Below, one piece after another: positions 35,544 to 44,184 of a DNA stretch of 48,423 nt; the stretch's first letter is position 1, and each line of letters opens with the position of its first letter. A model generated the notes under the pieces. The model made no database searches. It was not told the DNA's origin and saw only the letters and a list, made by a program, of their open reading frames with translations. This DNA is from Halorubrum yunnanense. GTDB taxonomy: Archaea > Halobacteriota > Halobacteria > Halobacteriales > Haloferacaceae. The translations under genes and the position numbers were made by a program. The stretch lies in assembly GCF_026586675.1 (NCBI RefSeq), contig NZ_JAODIX010000046.1:1-48423 (forward strand), written 5' to 3'.

Positions 35544-37916
35544 TCACGCCTTCGCGTCTTCGTCGTCGCCGCCCTCGTCAATCTCCGGCGTCGAGGGCTC
35601 GGGGCTGACGCCGGTGTCGGCGGGCGTCTCGTCGGTCTCGACGATGTCGTTCGCCCGTGCCCCGCTGCCGAACAGCCGGTCGAACACCCCGCGGTCGCTG
35701 CGCTTCTCGGCGAGCAGCACGGAGCACTCCACGTCGCCGAGCACGTCCAACACGAGCGACCCGCTGACCAGCCGCGAGAGCAGCCCCTTCTGCGTCGCGC
35801 CGATGATCAGCATCGTGGCGTCGCGCGTGGCGCGGCCGATGGCCGCCTCGACGTCGCCGCCCTCGACCCGCATCGTCGCGTCCGAGAGGTCGTGCTCGGC
35901 GGCCCACTCGGTGAGGAACCGCTGGCCCGCCGCCTCGTCGTCGGCGACGTGCAGGAGGGTGACCTCGCCGTCGAACTCTACCTGGAGCATCTTCGCGACT
36001 GCCCCGGATAGGTCCGAGGCCGGGCCGCCGGCGGTCGGCACCAAGATCCGCGAGGGGTCGAAGCCGCGGTCGCGGAACACCAGGAAGTCGGAGGGGAGCG
36101 AGTGCGCCAGCTCGTCGACGGCGGACTCCGCACGCCCCGGCGCCCCGTGGGAGTCCTCGCCCCAGCCCATCACCGTGAGGTCGGCGCCGTAGGTGCGGGC
36201 CGCGTCGAACACCTCCTCGAACACGCGGTGCGAGAGCACGACGTGCGTCTCCACGTCGACGCCGAACGTCTCGGCGTCGTCGCGAGCCTGGTCCAACAGC
36301 CCGTGCGCCGCCTCGTGGGCGCCGCGATCGCGGGCCGCCTCCAGCGACGTCTGGTCGGGCACGTTCGCGATGTTGACCGCGACGACGGTCCCGTTCCGCT
36401 GTTTGGCGATGGCGGAGGCGAGCGTGATGAGGTGCTCCTCGGTCGCCGGGTTCGCGAGCGGCACCATCACCCGGTAGTCGTCCCCGCTCGGCTGGACCGA
36501 CGTGGCCGCCGACACGGCGGCCTTCGGCAGGTCGTCGGACCGGTCGAGGATCCACGCGCCCAACACGCCGCGCGACTCCACCTTCCCGCGGGCGTACAGC
36601 AGGTACCAGAGCAGCGCGAAGGCGACGAGCCCCCCCGAGATCGCGATGATCCGCGGCTCGATGTAGACGATCAGCGCGAACGACGACAGCGCGCCAACAA
36701 TCGGGACGACGGGGTAGAAGGGGACCTCGAAGTCGGGGTCGTACCCCTCGACCCCCGACTCGCGCATCACAATGAGCGCGATGTTGAGCAGCCCGTAGAC
36801 GATGAGGTGGAGCACGGATCCCATCGCCGACAGCGACTCGACGCCGCCGGCGACGAGGAAGACGATGATGAGCGCGCCGGTGAGCGCGATCGACTTGTAC
36901 GGGGTGCCGAACCGCTCGTGGATCTCGTTGAGGTTCGGGGTGACGATCTTCTCGCGACCCATCGCGAAGTTGATCCGCGAAGAGGAGAGGATCGACGCGT
37001 TCGCGGAGGAGGCGGTCGCGAGCAGCCCGCCGATCAGGAGCATGCCGGCGCCGAGGGCGCCGAGCGAGTAGCCGAACACCTGGTAGTTGCCGAAGAGGAG
37101 ACGCGCGGCGTCGACGACCGCGGTCTCGTTGTTCGCGACGAGGTCGGTCGGCACAGCCGCGAGCAACACGACGAGGAACAGCGCGTACACGAGCGTGACG
37201 ATGACGACCGAGCCGAGGACCGCGAGCGGGAGGTTGCGCCCGGGATTCTTGATCTCCTCGGCGACCGAGGTGATCTGGACGAACCCGAGATACGAAACGA
37301 AGATGATACCCGTCACCGGGAGCACCTGACTCGTCGTGCCCGGCGGCGCGATCGGTCGCAGCGACTCCATGTCGGCGTTCAGCATGCCGACGACGGTGAA
37401 CACCGCGAGGATCCCCAGAAGCGACATGACGATGACGATCTGGAGCCCGCCCGTCTCCTTCGCGCCGAAGTAGTTGACCGCGATGAAGAGCAGCGCGCCC
37501 CCGAGCCCGATCACCTGCGCGGCCTCCAGCGTCACCGGACCGAGTCCGACCGTGCCGAGCCCGACGAGCGCGTTGACGTACTCGCCGAAGCCGTACATGT
37601 AGAAGGCGGAGGCGAACGCGAGCCCGAGCCAGTTCGCCCAGCCCGCGATCGAGCCGAACATGGGTCCGAGCGCCCGGTTGACGTAGAAGTACGCGCCGCC
37701 GGACTTCGGCATCGCCGTCCCGAGCTCGGAGGCCGACAGCGCCGTGAACAGCGCGATGACGCCGCCGAGGACGAACGTGGCCGCCGCGAGGGGGCCGGCC
37801 CTTGCGACCGCGGTGCCGGGCAGCACGAAGATCCCGGCCCCGATCATCGTCCCGATCCCGATCGTGAGCGCCGCGAGCGGGCCGAGGTCCTTCGCGAGCT
37901 CCTCCTCGCCGCTCAC
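35544..37916 (-). CDS. APC-superfamily amino acid permease with two UspA domains
   Basis: A 790-residue fusion. About residues 1-450 form a 12-helix APC transporter ([20 protein letters not shown] at the unwound first helix). Residues about 480-620 and 625-755 are two universal-stress-protein domains with ATP-type loops ([40 protein letters not shown]). Such fusions are frequent in haloarchaea, and the Usp part is thought to regulate transport. The substrate is unknown; glutamate or cationic amino acids are possible. The acidic tail ends at a stop supplied by element copy A. It is divergent from the aminotransferase with about 196 bases between. Confidence 0.9.
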   Translation of the reverse strand: MSGEEELAKDLGPLAALTIGIGTMIGAGIFVLPGTAVARAGPLAAATFVLGGVIALFTALSASELGTAMPKSGGAYFYVNRALGPMFGSIAGWANWLGLAFASAFYMYGFGEYVNALVGLGTVGLGPVTLEAAQVIGLGGALLFIAVNYFGAKETGGLQIVIVMSLLGILAVFTVVGMLNADMESLRPIAPPGTTSQVLPVTGIIFVSYLGFVQITSVAEEIKNPGRNLPLAVLGSVVIVTLVYALFLVVLLAAVPTDLVANNETAVVDAARLLFGNYQVFGYSLGALGAGMLLIGGLLATASSANASILSSSRINFAMGREKIVTPNLNEIHERFGTPYKSIALTGALIIVFLVAGGVESLSAMGSVLHLIVYGLLNIALIVMRESGVEGYDPDFEVPFYPVVPIVGALSSFALIVYIEPRIIAISGGLVAFALLWYLLYARGKVESRGVLGAWILDRSDDLPKAAVSAATSVQPSGDDYRVMVPLANPATEEHLITLASAIAKQRNGTVVAVNIANVPDQTSLEAARDRGAHEAAHGLLDQARDDAETFGVDVETHVVLSHRVFEEVFDAARTYGADLTVMGWGEDSHGAPGRAESAVDELAHSLPSDFLVFRDRGFDPSRILVPTAGGPASDLSGAVAKMLQVEFDGEVTLLHVADDEAAGQRFLTEWAAEHDLSDATMRVEGGDVEAAIGRATRDATMLIIGATQKGLLSRLVSGSLVLDVLGDVECSVLLAEKRSDRGVFDRLFGSGARANDIVETDETPADTGVSPEPSTPEIDEGGDDEDAKA

Positions 37917-38112
37917 GCCGGTCCACCTCGGACGGTTGTGACTCTCCGGGCGCGTGTCATACGCGTCCTCTCTCCTCGTCTCGTATAAAGCCGGCTGATC
38001 CGGGCAACGGCGCCGTCTCCCTCGTCGGCGCCACCAACGCCGGTCCCGTTTTCGAGCGTATCACAAGGACCATACCGTCTCGCGACCCGATACGATCTAT
38101 CAGGTGGATCCC

Positions 38113-39222
38113 GTGACGAAGAAACGCGAATACCGAGACGACTACGACGACAAGACGCTGTACATCCCAGGCCCGACCGAGGTCCCCGACGACGTGATCG
38201 AGGCGATGACGGAGTCGACGTTCGGGCACCGGATGGACCGGATGACCGATCTGTACACGACCATCGTCGAGGACACGAAGGAGTTCCTCGGCACCGATAA
38301 CGACGTGATCATCCTCACGGCCTCCGGCACGGAGTTCTGGGAGGCGTCGACGCTGAACCTCGTCGATGAGCGCGTCCTCGTGCCGACCTGCGGGAGCTTC
38401 AGCGAGCGGTTCGCCAACGTCGCGGAGCGCCTCGGCAAGGACGTCACCCGGCTGGAGTACGAGTGGGGCGAGGCGGTCAAACCCGAGGACGTCCGCGAGG
38501 CGCTCGACGCCAGCGACGAGGGGTACGACATGGTCGCGGGCGTGATGAACGAGAGTTCGACCGGCGTCCGCAACCCGATCGAGGAGATGGGCGACGTGAT
38601 CAGTGAGTACCCGGACACCTACTTCGCCGTCGACGCTGTCTCGTCGCTCGGCGGCGACTACGTCGACATCGACGAGCACGGCATCGACGTCATCTTCGCG
38701 TCCACGCAGAAGGCGTTCGCGATGCCGCCAGGGCTTGCGGTGTGCGTCGTCAGCGACGACGCCTACGACCGCGAGGCCGAGAAGGGCGACTCCTCGTGGT
38801 ACGGCGGCTTCCGCCGCGCCATCGACTACTACGACCGCAAGGGCCAGACCCACTCGACGCCCGCCATCCCGATCATGTTAGCGTACCGCAAACAGATGAA
38901 ACGGATGCTCGACGAGGGCCACCGCGCCCGCGACGAGCGTCACCGCGAGATGATGGCGTACGTCCACGACTGGGCGGACGAACACTTCGCGATGTTCCCC
39001 GAGGAGGGGTACGAGTCGCAGACGGTCGCCTGCATCGAGAACACGCGGGGGATCGACGTCGCCGCGACGATCGAGGAAGTCAGCGAGGAGTACGACATGG
39101 CCTTCTCGAACGGCTACGGCGACATCGCCGAGGAGACGTTCCGGATCGGCCACATGGGCGAACACACCGTCGAGAGCGTCGAGGAGCTCACCGACGCGAT
39201 CGAGGACGTCGCGGACCTGTAG
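38113..39222 (+). CDS. Class V aminotransferase (alanine/serine-glyoxylate type)
   Basis: A 369-residue PLP enzyme of the alanine-glyoxylate/serine-pyruvate aminotransferase group. The start of the fold is TLYIPGPTEVPDDVIEAMTE, the cofactor Asp is in YFAVDAVSSLGG and the PLP lysine is Lys200 (STQKAFAMPPG). GTG 38113 is preferred because homologues start with a T-K-R-E-Y-like stretch; GTG 38104 adds three residues. Substrates may be serine, alanine or phosphoserine, and a role in glycine/serine metabolism is likely. Confidence 0.9.
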   Translation: MTKKREYRDDYDDKTLYIPGPTEVPDDVIEAMTESTFGHRMDRMTDLYTTIVEDTKEFLGTDNDVIILTASGTEFWEASTLNLVDERVLVPTCGSFSERFANVAERLGKDVTRLEYEWGEAVKPEDVREALDASDEGYDMVAGVMNESSTGVRNPIEEMGDVISEYPDTYFAVDAVSSLGGDYVDIDEHGIDVIFASTQKAFAMPPGLAVCVVSDDAYDREAEKGDSSWYGGFRRAIDYYDRKGQTHSTPAIPIMLAYRKQMKRMLDEGHRARDERHREMMAYVHDWADEHFAMFPEEGYESQTVACIENTRGIDVAATIEEVSEEYDMAFSNGYGDIAEETFRIGHMGEHTVESVEELTDAIEDVADL

Positions 39223-39239
39223 CGCGGCCGCTCCGGTCG

Positions 39240-39584
39240 TTATTTAAGAGGTCGGCCGTCCGACCCCGGCTCGACCAGGTCGATCCGGTACCGCCGCCCG
39301 CCGGCCTCCGTCTCCTCGACCGCGACGACGACGAACGAGTGGGCGCCGACGTCGACGATGTCGCCCGGCGAGAGCGGGCCGTCCGGGCCGGGCTCGCCGC
39401 GTCGCCGGCGGTTCCGGCGGGCTCGCTCCGAGTCTTGGTCCTCGTCTCCCGTCTCCTCCCCCACGACGCCCGCATCGACGCCGATGACGGCGCGCTCGAC
39501 GTCGATCGCGCGATTCCAGAACGCGTCCGAAGGGGGGTGCGGACCCAGCAGCTCCGCGAGTTCGGCTCGTCCGAGTCGCTTCAT
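39240..39584 (-). CDS. Conserved haloarchaeal protein, last gene of TPR operon
   Basis: A 114-residue protein. An N-terminal helical part (MKRLGRAELAELLGPHPPSD) is followed by a basic linker with RARRNRRRR and a C-terminal small beta domain (SPGDIVDVGAHSFVVVAVEE). The basic linker is odd for an acidic proteome and may bind nucleic acid. It lies 10 bases after the DUF424 gene. No family recognised. Confidence 0.72.
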   Translation of the reverse strand: MKRLGRAELAELLGPHPPSDAFWNRAIDVERAVIGVDAGVVGEETGDEDQDSERARRNRRRRGEPGPDGPLSPGDIVDVGAHSFVVVAVEETEAGGRRYRIDLVEPGSDGRPLK

Positions 39585-39594
39585 ACGTCCACGC

Positions 39595-39936
39595 TCACAG
39601 CCAGAGCAGTTGTGCGTGTCGGGTCTCCGCGACGTCCAGCACCGTCTTCTCGTCGACGAGCCCGGCCTCGACCGCGACGTCGACGGCCTCGGTTCCGACG
39701 ATGTTGGCGACCTGTGCGCGATGGAGTCCGGCGACCACCGCCTCGGCGCTCGCCTCCACGGCGTCCTCGCCGCCGTAGAACTCCTCGGTGACCTCGAGCG
39801 TCATGGGGCCGTCCTCGTACGTCTCGCCGAGGCAGTCCGCGTCGCAGACGGAGACGAGCGTCCCTTCGGCGGTCTCGCGCTCGCGGAGGAGCATCCCGGA
39901 AGCCGTGTCGTCGCTCTCGGCGTCCCGGTCGCCCAT
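39595..39936 (-). CDS. DUF424 protein
   Basis: A 113-residue member of the archaeal DUF424 family: VSVCDADCLGETYEDGPMTL, then FYGGEDA and VANIVGTEAVDVAVEAGLVD. The function is not established; it co-occurs with translation genes in several archaea as far as I recall. The ATG follows directly on the TAG stop of the TPR gene (TAGATG), so it is translationally coupled. A second ATG 14 codons on is also possible. Confidence 0.85.
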   Translation of the reverse strand: MGDRDAESDDTASGMLLRERETAEGTLVSVCDADCLGETYEDGPMTLEVTEEFYGGEDAVEASAEAVVAGLHRAQVANIVGTEAVDVAVEAGLVDEKTVLDVAETRHAQLLWL

Positions 39937-40821
39937 CTAAAAGCCCTCGGGTCCCTCGCCCCGGAGCTCGCGCTCCGGCTCTTCGCGTTCGACGTCCCGC
40001 CCGCCCGCGCCGGGCCGTCCCCCGGCTTCGGGTCGGCCGCCCTGGCGAGCCTGCCCGCCCGGCCCGGGGGCCTGGCCCGTCTGCTCTTCGATCATCTGTC
40101 CCTCCGCCTCGCGCCGGATCTCGTCGGCGCGGTCGGCGACCTCCTCGGCCTGCTCGTGCTCGCCCGCCTCCTCGAGGGCGCGCGCCTTCTCCTCGAGGAC
40201 GCCCGCGCTCCGGTAGCCGAGGCGGATCGCGTTGTCGAAACAGGTGACGGCGTCCTCGGCGAGCCCCCGCTCGACCAGCATGAAGCCGCGGTTGTACCAC
40301 GCTTCGGCGAAGCGCGGGTCGGTCTCGACGGCGCGCTCGGCGTGTTCGAGCGCCTGCTCGCTGCGGCCGAACTCCCAGAGCGCGTACGCGAGGTTGGTCT
40401 CGGCGGTCGCGGCGTGTTCCGACGAGTCGTCGATCCGCAGCGCCTCCTCGTACGCGCCGATCGCCTCGTCGTACTCCTCCAGTTCGGCGTGGGCCGCCCC
40501 CTTGTTCACCCAGGCCTCTTGGGCCTCAAGCGAGTCATCCTCGGCGAAGTGGGCGGCGCGCTCGAAGGTCTCCGTCGCCTCCTCGAAGCGGTTGATCCCC
40601 ATGTACGAGAGCCCCACGTCGACCAGGCGCTCCACGTCGATGGCGTCGCTTTCGACGTTCCGCTTGTCGAGGATGTCGGTGAGGACGCGGGAATCGACGG
40701 GGTCGACCGTGTTCGGGTCGGCGTCGATCTCCTCGGGGTCGAGGGTGAACTCCTCGTAGCCGGCGTCGACGCCCTGCCCGGCGGAGAACTCGTGGCGGTC
40801 GTCGTCGCGTTTCTCGGTCAT
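39937..40821 (-). CDS. Tetratricopeptide-repeat protein
   Basis: A 294-residue cytoplasmic protein with five or so TPR units (DVGLSYMGINRFEEATETFE, AYEEALRIDDSSEHAATAET, EQALEHAERAVETDPRFAEA, AWYNRGFMLVERGLAEDAVT). The C-terminal tail is rich in Gly, Arg and Pro (PGPGGQARQGGRPEAGGRPG), resembling an RGG-type low-complexity tail. TPRs mediate protein contacts. I prefer the ATG at 40821 (MTEKRDD) over 40842, as the former starts the acidic conserved part. First gene of a three-gene run with DUF424. Confidence 0.85.
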   Translation of the reverse strand: MTEKRDDDRHEFSAGQGVDAGYEEFTLDPEEIDADPNTVDPVDSRVLTDILDKRNVESDAIDVERLVDVGLSYMGINRFEEATETFERAAHFAEDDSLEAQEAWVNKGAAHAELEEYDEAIGAYEEALRIDDSSEHAATAETNLAYALWEFGRSEQALEHAERAVETDPRFAEAWYNRGFMLVERGLAEDAVTCFDNAIRLGYRSAGVLEEKARALEEAGEHEQAEEVADRADEIRREAEGQMIEEQTGQAPGPGGQARQGGRPEAGGRPGAGGRDVEREEPERELRGEGPEGF

Positions 40822-40928
40822 ATACTCGGTTTTGACGGTCACGACGCGTAAGGGTTGCGTCGAGAGGCGGACGACTACGCAGTTGGTACCGACGACGCGG
40901 CGAACTCACCCGAATCTCCGGTCGATTA

Positions 40929-41242
40929 TCTATAAATGACCGACTTTTCCGCGGTGAAGATCTCCAAAGCCCCAGCCGTGAGGCGTGCGCACGCTCGCTG
41001 CGCTCCTCGGTCGCTCACTTCGTTCGCTCCCTGTGGTGCTTAGCGTCGCCTGCCCACGCCTCACGGCTGCCCCTTTGACTCCCACCCGACCGCACCGCAC
41101 AGCACCTCACACCTCCCCAACCTCGCCGCTCGCTCGGGGCTCCCTTCGGTCACCCACGTCGCTCGCGGCGTCCCTCGCACGCGCTCCTCGCGGCCTTCCG
41201 GCCGCTCGGAGGCGCGCGCCATCGCACCGTCTGTTTATAAAT
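40929..41242 (+). repeat. Dispersed hairpin element, copy B (complete)
   Basis: The plus-strand reference copy. Left end TATAAATGACCGAC (40931), box GTGAAGATCTCCAAAGCCCC. Hairpin 1 arms are 40974-40987 and 41055-41068 (14 of 14 pairs), box CTGCCCCTTTGACTCCC. Hairpin 2 arms are CGCCGC 41124-41129 and GCGGCG 41165-41170. Hairpin 3 arms are GCGGCC 41190-41195 and GGCCGC 41200-41205. Right end TTTATAAA 41234-41241. It lies in the divergent gap between the TPR and HTH genes. A further TTTATAAACC follows at 41267. Bases 40822-40928 hold nothing else recognisable. Confidence 0.9.
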
Positions 41243-41387
41243 CGCCGTGACGCCTTGTCGCGATTTATTTATAAACCACATTGCCGTCGCCGAGGCGATG
41301 TCGCTCGCTACGCGCTGCTATCAACCGTTTTCCGGGGATTCTTCGGCCCGTCTCGGTCGTGAGCGAATCCTGCCCCGGTGCCGGTCG

Positions 41388-41397
41388 CTTATATGTG
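41388..41397 (+). promoter_or_regulatory. TATA box of the ParB-like gene
   Basis: CTTATATGTG lies about 25 bases before ATG 41417, giving a leaderless transcript. It is separate from the TTTATAAA boxes of element B. Confidence 0.55.
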
Positions 41398-41416
41398 TAC
41401 AACGGGAGATGGATGT

Positions 41417-42082
41417 ATGAACGAGGACTCCCGCGCGGACCGACGCTCCCCCGTCGGCGAGCCCGTCGTCCGGGCCGACCCCGAGGTGACGGGCGAGCGG
41501 GCCGCGGAGGCCGTCGGCTTCGACCCCGACGAGCCCGAGAGCGTGGCCGACGCGGCCGAAACGGTGGCCCGCTTCGCGGCCGGCGACGTCGGCGACGAGG
41601 ACAACGTGTTAATGCTGCGCGGGGCGGCCGCGTGCGCGGCGCTCGTCCGCGGCGTCGGCTCTTATAAAGCGGCCGCCGAGCGCGCGGGCGACGACGTCTC
41701 CGTGGCGTTCATCCGCAAGTGGGCCCGCGTCCACGACCTGCCCCAGGCGATCCGGCGCCAGGTCGCGAGCGGCCGGATCGCGCCGAGCGCGGCGAAACAC
41801 GTCGCGCGCCTCGGCGGCGCCGACCGCTACCTCCTCGCGTGGGCGACCATTGACGGCGGCCTCACCGTCCGCGAGGTGCGCTCCATCGCCTCCGCCGTCA
41901 ACGACGGGGCCGACGTCGAGAGCGCGGTCCGCGAGGCCGGCGTCGAGCTCGGCGACCTCGGCGTCCGGCTCCCCCTCGACACCTACGCGGAGCTCCGGCG
42001 CCGCGCCTCGAACCGGAACGTTGAGCCCGGCGCCCTCGTCGCCCGCGCGCTCGACGACTACTTCGCCGCCGACCCCGAGTAG
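41417..42082 (+). CDS. ParB-like helix-turn-helix protein
   Basis: A 221-residue DNA-binding protein. Residues about 90-170 (VSVAFIRKWARVHDLPQAIR, QVASGRIAPSAAKHVARLGG, WATIDGGLTVREVRSIASAV) follow the helical DNA-binding pattern of ParB/KorB. The N-terminal ParB nuclease/CTPase domain is absent, and no ParA is adjacent. The C-terminal piece (LPLDTYAELRRRASNRNVEP) may be a ribbon-helix-helix-like dimer domain. It overlaps the convergent M20 peptidase gene by 25 bases. It is a conserved haloarchaeal type and probably a regulator. Confidence 0.82.
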   Translation: MNEDSRADRRSPVGEPVVRADPEVTGERAAEAVGFDPDEPESVADAAETVARFAAGDVGDEDNVLMLRGAAACAALVRGVGSYKAAAERAGDDVSVAFIRKWARVHDLPQAIRRQVASGRIAPSAAKHVARLGGADRYLLAWATIDGGLTVREVRSIASAVNDGADVESAVREAGVELGDLGVRLPLDTYAELRRRASNRNVEPGALVARALDDYFAADPE

Positions 42083-43392
42083 TCCTCGCCGAACCGGCCG
42101 ACCGCGGCCGCGATCGCCGCCCGCGCCTCCTCGACCTCGCTCCACGCGACCGTCTCGTCCGGGTCGTGCGCCTCCAGGATGTCGCCTGGGCCGAGCAGCA
42201 CGGTCGGGATCCCCGCCGCCACGTAGTGCCGGGAGTCCGCGCCGTAGGTCCCGCCCGTGGGCTCCGGATCCGGGAGGCCGGCGTCGACGAGCCCCGCCCG
42301 CGCGGCCTCGACGATCGGCTCGTCGACCGCGACCTCGCTCGCCTCGAACTGCACCGAGAACCGCTCGAACGTCGGCGGGTGTTCGCGCAGCCACGGGTCT
42401 CCGGCGACGACCTCGTCGAGCCGCGCGCGGAACGCCGCCTCGACCTCGTCGACCGTCTCGCCCGGCGCGACCCCGATCCGGAACTCGGCCGCGAGCGTCG
42501 CCGGCACCGTCGACGCCCACGAGCCGGCCTCCACGGTCCCGCAGACGACCGGCCACGGCACCGGGAACTCCTCGTACAGGGGATGGGTCACCGATTCGCC
42601 CCGCTCGGTCTCTAACTCCATGAACGCCTGCCGGATCGCCTCGAATCGCGGGAGGACGTCCTCGCCGCGCCACGGCGTGGCGGCGTGCGCGCTCCGCCCG
42701 GTCAGCTCCAGCCGCGCCATCAGCGACCCTTCCGTGGCGACGACCGGGCGCAGCTCGGTCGGCTCCGCCACGATCGCCGCGTCGCGCTCGAAGGGGTACG
42801 GGTTCGCGAGCGCCGCGGTCGCCGCGCCGTACCCGCCGTCCTCCTCGCCCGCCACCGCCTCGACGACGACACGCAGCCCGCCCGCCGGGAGGGCGAGTTC
42901 CCCGGCTTCGACGGCCTCTCTCACGTCGAGCGCCGCGCCCACGCACGCCGCGACCCCCGACTTCATGTCCGCCGCGCCGCGGGCGGTGAGGGTGTCGCCG
43001 GCGCCGTCGATACCGTCGCCGTCGGTGTCCGTCCGCCCCCACGCCGGCTCGAAGGGGTCGCTCGACCACTCCGCGGGTTCGGCCGGTACCACGTCGATGT
43101 GGCCGTTGAGGACGATCGCTGGGACGGAGTCTGCGGGATCGCTCGCGTCGGCCACCTCGCCGAGTTCGAGCACGCCGCCGACGCTCCGGCGCCCCGCCAC
43201 GTCCGCCTCCCCCAAATCGTCCGGGAAGGACGGGTGCTCGGCGAGGATCGCGGGGTCGGCGTTCCACGCGTCCGTCTCGAAGCCGAGGTCGTCGAGTCGG
43301 CCCTCGACGAAGTCGGCCGCGGCCGCCTCCCTCCCGGCGGTGGAGGGGAACCGACAGAGGTCGGCGGCGAACGCGCGCATGTCGAAGTCCAT
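42058..43392 (-). CDS. M20-family metallopeptidase (ArgE/DapE type)
   Basis: A 444-residue zinc amidohydrolase. Metal ligands are His98 and Asp100 (LNGHIDVVP), Asp142 (GAADMKSG), Glu183/Glu184 (AGEEDGG), and a C-terminal His in DILEAHDPDE. A dimerisation domain lies at about 210-330. Family members cleave acetyl or succinyl groups from amino acids or dipeptides; the exact substrate is unclear. ATG 43392 gives the usual start; a longer frame to 43455 is Arg-rich. Its 3' end overlaps the ParB-like gene. Confidence 0.92.
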   Translation of the reverse strand: MDFDMRAFAADLCRFPSTAGREAAAADFVEGRLDDLGFETDAWNADPAILAEHPSFPDDLGEADVAGRRSVGGVLELGEVADASDPADSVPAIVLNGHIDVVPAEPAEWSSDPFEPAWGRTDTDGDGIDGAGDTLTARGAADMKSGVAACVGAALDVREAVEAGELALPAGGLRVVVEAVAGEEDGGYGAATAALANPYPFERDAAIVAEPTELRPVVATEGSLMARLELTGRSAHAATPWRGEDVLPRFEAIRQAFMELETERGESVTHPLYEEFPVPWPVVCGTVEAGSWASTVPATLAAEFRIGVAPGETVDEVEAAFRARLDEVVAGDPWLREHPPTFERFSVQFEASEVAVDEPIVEAARAGLVDAGLPDPEPTGGTYGADSRHYVAAGIPTVLLGPGDILEAHDPDETVAWSEVEEARAAIAAAVGRFGEDYSGSAAK

Positions 43393-43503
43393 GCCCCCGG
43401 CGACGCGGGCGGTCCGGAAATCGCTTCGGATCGATCGGAGCGACCCTCGCCGCACGCGGTTTCTAAACGTTTATCCGTGGTCTCTTCCTACTAATTCGCG
43501 TCT

Positions 43504-43577
43504 GGGCCGGTAGCTCAGTTAGGGAGAGCGTCCGGCTTTTAACCGGACGGTCGGGGGTTCGAATCCCTCCCGGCCCG
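43504..43577 (+). tRNA. tRNA-Lys (TTT anticodon)
   Basis: A 74-base cloverleaf. The acceptor GGGCCGG (43504-43510) pairs with CCGGCCC (43570-43576), discriminator G. The anticodon stem TCCGG/CCGGA holds the loop CTTTTAA, anticodon TTT. The T-loop is TTCGAAT. CCA is not encoded. Its 3' end is repeated several times downstream. Confidence 0.97.
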
Positions 43578-44178
43578 TTTTCCTGCGACCGCCGGGAGCA
43601 GTGAAAACGCCAGAGGGATTCGAATCAGGGAACGGAGCGAAGCGGAGTGACCGTGGTTCGAATCCCTCCCGGCCCGCTGTACCGCCGCGAGCAACATCGC
43701 GAGCGGCGGTGCTGTGCTGAGGGAGGGTTCGAACCAGGGAGCACGCAGCGCCGAGCGAAGCGAGGCGACCGTGCGAGTGGGGTTCGAATCCCGTCGCACC
43801 CGTTCCCTTCACTTCGTTCGGTCACGGGCGCGACTGGCTCCACGCTCGCTTCGCTCGCGTGGATCCCTCCCGGCCCGCTGTACCGCCGCGAGCAACATCG
43901 CGAGCGGCGGTGCTGTGCTGAGGGAGGGATTCGGAACCCTGCCAGAGGCAGCCCGCGCAGCGAAGCGAGCAGGAACCTCTGGCTTTGGTTCGAATCCCTC
44001 CCGGCCCGTTTTCCTGCGACCGACGGGAGCAGTGAAAACGCCAGAGGGATTCGAACCAGGGAGCACGCAGCGCCGAGCGAAGCGAGGCGACCGTGCGAGT
44101 GGGGTTCGAATCCCGTCGCACCCGCTCCCTTCACTTCGTTCGGTCACGGGCGCGACTGGCTCCACGCTCGCTTCGCTC
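43578..44178 (+). repeat. Mosaic array of tRNA 3'-end copies
   Basis: The last bases of tRNA-Lys, TCGAATCCCTCCCGGCCCG, recur at 43655-43676 (complete), 43861-43877 (partial) and 43987-44008 (complete). A second tRNA-like end, TTCGAATCCCGTCGCACCCG, occurs at 43783-43802 and 44105-44124. Inverted T-arm pieces (AGGGATTCGAA) lie at 43614, 43731 and 44044. The spacers are themselves repeated: 43577-43630 matches 44008-44061, 43676-43727 matches 43877-43928, and 43728-43857 matches 44051-44178. There is no gene in the array. Confidence 0.88.
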
Positions 44179-44184
44179 TTCGGA

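Noticed and set aside
35399-35581. Short frame with RGWGFGDV, similar to a frame in element C
   Set aside because: The similarity comes only from the conserved DNA box of the element; the parts over the hairpin arms differ freely, unlike a protein.
36102-37988. A 628-codon plus-strand frame opposite the permease
   Set aside because: Arg/Asp/His-rich shadow of a GC-rich gene with 12 clear membrane helices on the other strand.
43519-44165. Overlapping minus-strand frames with peptides such as AGRDSNPRPSG and GREGFEPPTV
   Set aside because: These are the well-known false peptides that arise from reading the antisense of tRNA T-arms. They coincide with the tRNA-Lys end and its copies.
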